Positions 46,556 to 64,000 of a stretch of 64,000 nucleotides of DNA are shown in pieces. The notes beneath the pieces are model-generated. The model was not told the origin of the DNA. It did not search any database and saw nothing but the letters and a program-made list of their open reading frames with translations. The stretch covers positions 744,001 through 808,000 of the forward strand of contig RQOL01000616.1 in assembly GCA_013076295.1 (NCBI GenBank). The letters run 5' to 3'. The translations under genes were made by a program, and so were the position numbers. Each line of letters opens with the position of its first letter. Position 1 is the first letter of the stretch. Source of the DNA: Sanderia malayensis (Eukaryota; Cnidaria; Scyphozoa; Semaeostomeae; Pelagiidae).

Positions 46556-47962
46556 ATAGCCAATGCTTTCTGGCAATTATAGGCAATGCTTTCTTGCAAC
46601 AGTTTCTTGCAACAGTATAGCCAATTCTTTCTTGCAACTTTAGCCAATGGTTCCTTGCAAAGATGGCCAACTCTTTCTTGTAACTATAGAAATGCTTTCT
46701 TGCAACTATAGAAATGCTTTCTTGCAACAGTGTAGCCAATTCTTTCTTGCAACTTTAGCCAATGGTTCCTTGCAAAGATGGCCAACTCTTTCTTGCAACT
46801 ATAGGAATGCTTTCTTGCAACAGTGTAGCCAATTATTTCTTGCAACTTTAGCCAATGGTTCCTTTCAAAGATGGCCAACTCTTTCTTGCAGCTATAGGAA
46901 TGCTTTCTTGCAACAGTGTAGCCAATTCTTTCTTGCAACTTTAGCCAATTGTTCCTTTCAAAGATGGCCAACTCTTTCTTGCAATTATAGAAATGCTTTC
47001 TTGCAACAGTGTAGCCAATTCTTTCTTGCCACTTTAGCCAATTGTTCCTTGCAAAGATGGCCAACTCTTTCTTGCAACTATAGAAATGCTTTCTTGCAAC
47101 AGTGTAGCCAATTCTTTCTTGCAACTTTAGGCAATGGTTCCTTGCAAAGATGGCCAACTCTTTCTTGCAACTATAGGAATGCTTTCTTGCAACAGTGTAG
47201 CCAATTCTTTCTTGCAATTTTAGCCAATTGTTCCTTTCAAAGATGGCCAACTCTTTCTTGCAACTATAGAAATGCTTTCTTGCAACAGTGTAGCCAATTC
47301 TTTCTTGCAACTTTAGGCAATGGTTCCTTGCAAAGATGGCCAACTCTTTCTTGCAACTATAGGAATGCTTTCGTGCAACAGTGTAGCCAAATCTTTCTTG
47401 CAACATTAGCCAATGGTTCCTTGCAAAGATGGCCAACTCTTTCTTGCAACTATGGGCAATGCTTTCTTGCAACAGTGTAGCCAATTCTTTCTTGCAACTT
47501 TAGGCAATGGTTCCTTGCAAAGATGGCCAACTCTTTCTTGCAACTATAGGAATGCTTTCGTGCAACAGTGTAGCCAAATCTTTCTTGCAACTTTTAGCTA
47601 ATGGATCCTTGCAAAGATGGCCAACTCTTTCTTGCAACTATGGGCAATGCTTTCTTTCAAAAGTGTGGTCAATTCTTTCTTGAAACTCAGCCAATGGTTC
47701 CTACAAAGATGGCCAACTCTTTCTGGCAGCTATAAGCAATGGTCTCTTTCAGCAATGTGGCCAATTCTTTTTTGCAACTATAGCCAATGATTGCCTTCCA
47801 CGATGACCAATACCTTTTTCAACCATAGCCAATGGTTTCCTTCAACAGTGATTAATGTTCCCTTGCAATAATGGCCAATAGTTGCTTGCCACGAGGACCA
47901 AATCTTTCTTGTGACTGTGGCCATTGGTTTCTTGCAACAAAATGATCAACTTCTTCTTGCAA
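46556..47962. repeat. 93-bp higher-order tandem array of about 23-bp monomers
   Basis: Each 93-base unit is four monomers of 22-24 bases, each containing TTCTTGCAAC or TCCTTGCAAAG: AGCCAATTCTTTCTTGCAAC, AGCCAATGGTTCCTTGC, GGCCAACTCTTTCTTGC and GGAATGCTTTCTTGC. About nine regular units are followed by diverged monomers. As 93 is a multiple of three, long frames stay open on both strands (46,647-47,480 + and 46,684-47,484 -). They encode the repeat itself and are not genes. The array resumes after the MITE to about 48,575. Confidence 0.9.
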
Positions 47963-48543
47963 CTACCGTAAATGACGAAATTAGCGCCCCCTGCCAAATA
48001 ATTGCCCCTGCCGAATAAGCGCCCCCGGGATAAAGGCAATTTTTGTAATAAGCTCCCCTGCTTGAATAAGCACCCCCTAAACAAACGTGGCGCTTATTTG
48101 AATATAGAACGATCTGATCCATTGTTTCAAGGAAAAGCAGCCTTGCCAAGCTGGAAGGGAGGTTTTAAAAGTGAATTGCAAATCCTAAGCGAAAAAGATA
48201 ATGATCCGTTTGAAATTGGAGAAAGCGATGTTTCAATAGTAAGACCTGAATTTGTGATGGTTGATTCAGACCATGAAGAGGATGAAGAAATCGACATCTT
48301 TTAAGACATTTCATTTTTTAATTCTTTTGTATTACGCCTGTTATAATATTCATCAAAAATGAACTGAAAGACAACTGGAAATAGTATGTACATAACGTCA
48401 TCTGAGGTTCTGCATTTACATTGTTTGAGCAAAAATTAATAAGCGCCCCTGCTGAATTAACCACCCCCGCTGAATTAGCGCCCCCTCTAAAAGTTTATTT
48501 TTTAAATAAGCGCCCCGGGCGCTAGTTTCGTCATTTACCGTAG
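47963..48543. mobile_element. 0.58 kb ACCGTAAATGACG-type MITE inserted in the 93-bp array
   Basis: Left end CTACCGTAAATGACGAAA and right end TTTCGTCATTTACCGTAG pair with one mismatch, with GCGCCCCC modules just inside. The tandem array continues on both sides, so this is an insertion. A plus-strand frame from 48,002 to 48,304 has no ATG until near its end. It reads SDPLFQGKAALPSWKGGF and ends in an acidic SDHEEDEEIDIF. That may be a captured or degenerate transposase tail; I do not recognise it. Confidence 0.75.
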
Positions 48544-48569
48544 AGCTAATGGTTTCTTGCAACAGTGGC

Positions 48570-48730
48570 TATCATTTAATAGATCAATCAGAACGGCGTA
48601 TTTTGAGTACCTGTTTTGTAAATGGAGGAATAAAATTTGTTCCCATGTTGCTATATTTGAAACTGAAGTGTGCCAATTCCGTGTTGGTGAAGCGAGATAT
48701 GAGGGACGCACCGTGGTGAGTCTAACGGTT
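48570..48730. repeat. Dispersed repeat, left-half copy
   Basis: Matches about 19,903-20,060: ACGGCGTATTTTGAG, TGGAGGAATAAA, GAGGGACGCA and GTGAGTCTA in the same order. Confidence 0.5.
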
Positions 48731-48803
48731 GGTTGATCTAGACATAGTGAATAAATGAAATGAACGGCTATCTAGAAAACATGGAGTGTGGAATGATGGA
48801 GTG

Positions 48804-50422
48804 GAATGGAATGGAGTGATGGAATGACATGGAAAACATGGAATGACATGGAAAACATGGAATGATATGGAAAACATGGAATGATTTTCAAAAATTGTAA
48901 TGGGAAAATATATGCTATATTGTAGCAAAATATACATATTTGTGTTCTTCTATATCTTTTAACCCCTATCTTAGCATGAGCTTTGATCTATTACGTATAA
49001 ATTACAAATAAACTCATCCAAGTGATTCACATGTCACACTTTTCAAGAGCATTTTATAAGTGGGAAAGATGCTGTTTGTGTTCATGTTTCTATGCAAAAC
49101 AACCCGCATTTGTCACAAAATACAAGTATATGTATTGTCAGTGCTGTGGTGAGAACCAATAAGAATAGTTAAATAGTTTTTGTCGTGTTTTTCTGAATTT
49201 AAAAATTTCTGTTTCGATTACGGGTTTGAAACTTGCAATCGAATAAATGACGCAGCTGTCACCGGAGTACCGATATTGGTGAATGACCTTGGCGAGCAAT
49301 ACTGAATCAAAAACAAGTAAAAAGAACTTGTGTATGACAACTACTATAAGAATATATAACAATGTAGACAACTACGTGCTTTTTCATGTTTGAATAAATT
49401 AAATTCAAAGCCGATAATTTTTCAACAAAACGAAATGCAAACACTTTTAACTAGCGAAGAAAACATTTATTTTATAATGTGAAACTAAAACTAAGAGAGT
49501 TCCCTTAAAAGGTATATCATAGGTATATTTAGTATACGATGAACAAAATAGTAACGGAATAACGAGAAATTATATAACGAGTCAAGTTGCAATTGGCATA
49601 GGCACTTGGATGCCAAATTCTGTTAACAGTCTTCTTCGCAAAACGTTTACAAATTGGAGAGGCAATTTTAAGTTGTTCCTGTGAAATGCAGAATATTTTC
49701 CTTGCACACATGCCAGCCTCATGCGAAAGTGTATGTTTTGAGCAATCGGCGTTTGCATTATCTGCACTGTTTGTCTGTTCTGCCCCTAAGTATTTTTTCA
49801 CAAGTTAGTTGAAGTGAAGCCGCTTTTTATGTTATGTCCACCCGCTTAAAATTATCATGTCTGTGTGAAGTCTTGATTTTAGTTGTTCCTTTGGATATAT
49901 TTTTTCACCGAAAACACTTCTAGCACCAATATCGGTGCTTGACACATCATACTCCGGTGACAACTGGAACTGCGTCATTTATTCGACTGCAAGTTTCAAG
50001 CCCGTAATCGAAACAGAAAATGTTTAAATTCAGAAAAACACGACAAGAACTATTTAACTATTCTTATTGGTTCTCACCACAGCACTGACAATACATATAC
50101 TTGTATTTTGTGACAAATGCGGGTTGTTTTGCATAGAAACATGAACACAAACAGCATCTTTCCCACTTATAAAATGCTCTTGAAAAGTGTGACATGTGAA
50201 TCACTTGGATGAGTTTATTTGTAATTTATACGTAATAGATCAAAGCTCATGCTAAGATAGGGGTTAAAAGATATAGAAGAACACAAATATGTATATTTTG
50301 CTACAATATATCATATATTTTCCCATTACAATTTTTGAAAATCATTCCATGTTTTCCATATCATTCCATGTTTTCCATGTCATTCCATGTTTTCCATGTC
50401 ATTCCATCACTCCATTCCATTC
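48804..50422. repeat. Second large inverted repeat (arms about 0.48-0.50 kb)
   Basis: Left arm 48,804-49,281 is the reverse complement of 49,924-50,422 around a 642-base spacer. The arms begin with ATGGAATGACATGGAAAAC minisatellite copies and end at CCGATATTGGTG. The right arm has an extra 17 bases near its inner end. The spacer has open frames on the minus strand (within 49,529-49,801) with no recognised domain. A foldback-type element is likely. Confidence 0.8.
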
Positions 50423-51444
50423 TTTTGTCGTGTCGGTGCTCTGTAATAATTAGAGCCGGCGACGTCACGTTGTGTGAAGTCCGGCACACACCCTTGTGTG
50501 AACATCAATTACGGAAACATGTATGTTGTGTGTCAGTAACTAAATACTTTGTACGTTGGGTTAATATCAGTTAGTTATTAGATTGTCGATCGAAAGTCAG
50601 ACGAAACAGGCTTTGTTACTGAGTATCACTCTAACAGGCAATCACACAATTTAAATTCTTTTCCTTGCAATTTCATCAAAACTCTGTCCTTTTCGTGGCA
50701 ACACAGACTTTCACGGCCTGTTGGCATTTCACAACCATGACATAAATACATAAATTTGAAGAAATACAAACATAATTATCACCATTCAGTGTTTCCCATC
50801 CTTTCAACATTATACTCTTCTTCAGTTTCATTCAGGTTCGTCAGAACTTGTTGATGATCCTCCCGACGAGTCTGGCTGTTGTTGGTTCTGTCTCCTTGTT
50901 TCATACATGAAAAGTTGTATATCCATGGCCACTAAATCTATTTCATCATGACCAGAAATTTCCAATTCATAATTTTCATAGTTGCTTGCCATTTTGCAGG
51001 TAGACAGTTGACATAAATCGTGAAAATTCTCAGGCAAGCATTTTTCAATCACGCAGATTCTAAGCGGGCCTGCGTACTTCCTGTTTTTGCAATGATCACA
51101 TTTTGCGTCACCAGTGTCCGAAGCACTGTAAAGTTAGATTTTCCGAAAATTCTCGTTTTTTCAGAAAGAATCGATAATAACTCGAAAACAAGGCGTTGTT
51201 TCGAAAAACGGATTTCGGATTCGTACTCTACGCAATAAAATGAACCAAAATAAGTAAAGATAATTTTTGGTGACAGTTCTCCTTTAACTCTAGTAGTGAT
51301 GTTAAAACTAATTTTCCCGCCAAAAAATTTCCCGCCTAGTTTCAGGTTTCAGCCTTCTTGCATCCTCCATGTAATCGTTCAGAAATCTCAGCCCGGGTAA
51401 CCGGGCTAGCCCGCTCCATGTAATCAGCCCCTTACATTTGATTA
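50423..51444. other. Non-coding, apart from one small frame
   Basis: Only the short minus-strand frame at 50,828-50,992 stands out. Confidence 0.4.
50828..50992 (-). other. Possible small exon or transposon-derived fragment
   Basis: 54 codons from an ATG: a polar segment, ELEISGHDEIDLVAMDIQLF, then MYETRRQNQQQP and a Ser/Gly/Asp tail with a stop. The DIQxxMYE motif with a Ser/Asp tail faintly recalls P2X7-like C-terminal-domain genes that are common in invertebrates. Recognition is weak, and it may be noise. Confidence 0.25.
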
Positions 51445-51834
51445 CACGTTTTTTTTATAAGAAACCAGTTTATAAGAAACCTAGATCTAGACACCCTAAA
51501 ATTTAAGAAACTTTAAGAGCTACAAGAAAATATTTAAGAACCACTAAAAATTTCGGAAACACGTTTTTCCTTTACAGATTTAACAAATGTCAACTACAGT
51601 AAGTATGTTTTATGTGCTAAGCATAACATTGTCGGCTCCACATGACGATTTTTCGCATTGACGATTTTTAGTTGTTGCTAATATTTTGCCACATCCACGT
51701 TTTTTTCTTCGTTTTCATTGCAACTTTTTTCATTAAATTAAGAAACTTTAAAGAAACTTTTAGAACTAAAATGTAGCTAAAAATTAAGAAACTCTTACTA
51801 CTAGGCCTTGAGCCAGGTTTCTTAAAAAAACGTG
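51445..51834. mobile_element. TA-flanked CACGTTTT MITE, long form
   Basis: 390 bases starting CACGTTTTTTTTATAAGAA and ending GGTTTCTTAAAAAAACGTG, flanked by TA. Inside are several TTAAGAAACTTT copies. It shares both ends and a GTGCTAAGCATAACATTG block with the 191-base copy at 38,258-38,448. Confidence 0.8.
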
Positions 51835-51867
51835 TACTTAACTACTTACATTTAGTTTAGAATGCAA

Positions 51868-52080
51868 CACGACGCAACGTAATATGCAGAGAGTCTATCG
51901 TTGATCTTTGGCCATTTTGGCCTAGTCACAGAAACCCAAAAGTTTGCTAACCGAATAAAAATGAAAAAAAAAAAAATACGAATAACAAAGTTTTGCTATT
52001 AAAAAACATTCTTGCTTTGCTGTTGTAAATTCCATAGGTTTAATTGTAAGTTACCATGTTTAACATAGCGAAATAATTAT
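51868..52080. repeat. Dispersed repeat, right-half copy
   Basis: GACGCAACGTAATATG, GAGTCTATCGTTGA, GGCCATTTTGGCC and the following AAT-rich tract match about 20,033-20,240. Confidence 0.5.
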
Positions 52081-53066
52081 TAAGAATATCTGCTATCATT
52101 GTAAAGCCGTCATTATTAGGTCACTTTCCCGACAAATGCATAATGTTAATGGCCCTTTTTTCACTTGTGTGGAACTAGAATACTATTGAAACTAGTGTTG
52201 TATGTCTCAACATGCAACCAGATTAGTAAAAAATAAACGTGTGGCAGATATGAGCGCAAGAAAATGAAACCGATATTTGCACGTTAAATGTTAAAAAAAG
52301 ATGAATATTTGAGGCTATTAAGCAATACAATGCTTAAAGAGAAACTCACTTGTTCCTTGTGAATTTCTTTGGTTCTCTGTTGTTCTTGTAATTGATAGTT
52401 TAAGATGGCGGAATCATTTTTTGAAGCAAACATCTGCGAAGCCAAGTTATTTTGAATAGGCCATTTAGAGAATTTTCTGTTTTCAGGTGAAGACAAATGT
52501 GAAATTGAAAGTTAAATATCTCTTTCTTTCTCAGTCCTCAGTGGAGTAGAGGCAGATGCCCCAAGGCAGGATTTTGTTTCCGCCCTGTTGTTAAGTTTTT
52601 TAAATGAGCCAATCACAACTCTGTTCATTGGTAATGCCAGCTATCATTGTATTGTTCAAGCAATAATTGTGAATTTTCTTATTGTCTATTTTTAAACAAT
52701 AAACCTCATTCATATTTTCTTAAAAAGTGATGAATGGAACGCGCTAAAATCTCAAATTTTCTGCCAGCTCCCTTCGGTTGCAACGCAATGAACAAACGTG
52801 GAAGAAAGCAAAATTGAAATTCCTGCATGGCGCTCATTGTTTCCCACAATCCATTGGGAAATGAATATCTTGCATCAACCAATCAGCTCACAAGAAGCAC
52901 ATGCATCGACATTGACGAGGTTTTGGCACACAAATGCAAGCAAATTTGCCGTAATCTCACGATATGGTATCAGGCGATATTAGGAGAATACGAACATGAA
53001 TACTTACACATAACTGAGATAATAAACAATTAATAAGTCTACTTTAATCAAATAATTGGAGGGAAA
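52081..53066. other. TAF1 3' flank
   Basis: No gene seen. Contains the probable TAF1 3' UTR at its right end. Confidence 0.4.
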
Positions 53067-63626
<10,560 letters not shown>

Positions 63627-63829
63627 CTGTCAAAACAAACAAGCAAAAATTTCAAAGTCCAGGCTAAGTATATTGCACACATCCCCTATCATGCCATATA
63701 TCGAGAAATGCATCTCAGGTCAACAAGAGATAACATAAGCGTCTAGGTTTCCTCTAAATGAGCGTCTGAGCCTCATCACTGAAGGAAAACGCAGAAAAAT
63801 CGGCACTAAAACTCATTGAAAAGCATACT

Positions 63830-64000
63830 GTAATGCTTCGATTAAACGCCCCCTTCTTTTAAACGACTCCTCGAATAAAGGTCCCCTATTTCAAAATTTT
63901 TCAATAAATGCCCCCTCTATCAAACGCCCCCATCGAATAGACGGCCCCCTAAAATATCAAAAACTTAATAAACGCCCCAGGTGTTTAATAGAACCATTAC
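63830..64000. mobile_element. GTAATGCTTCGATTAAAC MITE at window end
   Basis: Starts GTAATGCTTCGATTAAACGC and ends in GTGTTTAATAGAACCATTAC at the last base, with CGCCCCC modules. The right terminus is diverged; the flank is outside the window. Confidence 0.7.

Noticed and set aside
46647..47484. Overlapping 277-codon (+) and 266-codon (-) open frames
   Set aside because: Both are translations of a 93-base tandem repeat whose period is a multiple of three, so frames stay open on both strands. There is no non-repeat coding signal.

Overview
This window is eukaryotic nuclear DNA, AT-rich, with spliced GT-AG genes, SINEs, MITEs, a LINE tail and long tandem repeats. It is from an invertebrate animal, and my best guess is a cnidarian. 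That guess rests on the PIN-like transposon ORF family, the intronless orphan class A receptors and the style of the MITEs, all judged by eye, so treat it as an inference.

Layout. 1-3,560 holds nothing I can name. 3,561-6,055 is a nearly perfect 2.5 kb palindrome whose arms encode a PIN/XPG-like protein; the right-arm ORF is intact and the left-arm copy is frameshifted. 6,495-18,999 (+) is a complete anoctamin (TMEM16) gene. I resolved 19 coding exons, all in phase, giving 1,069 residues. 19,000-21,950 is 3' flank plus a dispersed repeat.

21,954-43,081 is dominated by a tandem segmental duplication of about 10 kb (block A 22,688-33,127; block B 33,422-43,081). Block A's left edge lies inside an intact minus-strand receptor, of which block B keeps only the 5' end. 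Each block carries a tRNA-like SINE, a LINE 3' fragment, a MITE, a 23-bp minisatellite and a second receptor gene. That second receptor is intact in A and frameshifted in B. The pair gives a clean empty-site/filled-site record of one TA-targeted MITE insertion.

43,231-53,066 is repeat-rich and gene-poor. It holds a 53-bp palindromic tandem array, a 93-bp higher-order array interrupted by a 0.58 kb MITE, a second large inverted repeat (48,804-50,422) and a 0.39 kb TA-MITE.

53,067-63,626 (-) is the 3' part of a TAF1 gene (TFIID subunit 1). I resolved 24 exons encoding 875 residues: the end of the KAT/RAPiD region, a zinc knuckle, two bromodomains and an acidic tail. The 5' part lies beyond base 64,000.

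The genes do not form a pathway. The most informative features are the palindromes, the dated duplication, altered calcium-site residues in the anoctamin, and the exon symmetry of the two bromodomains. All homology calls are by eye from motifs; no database search was run.
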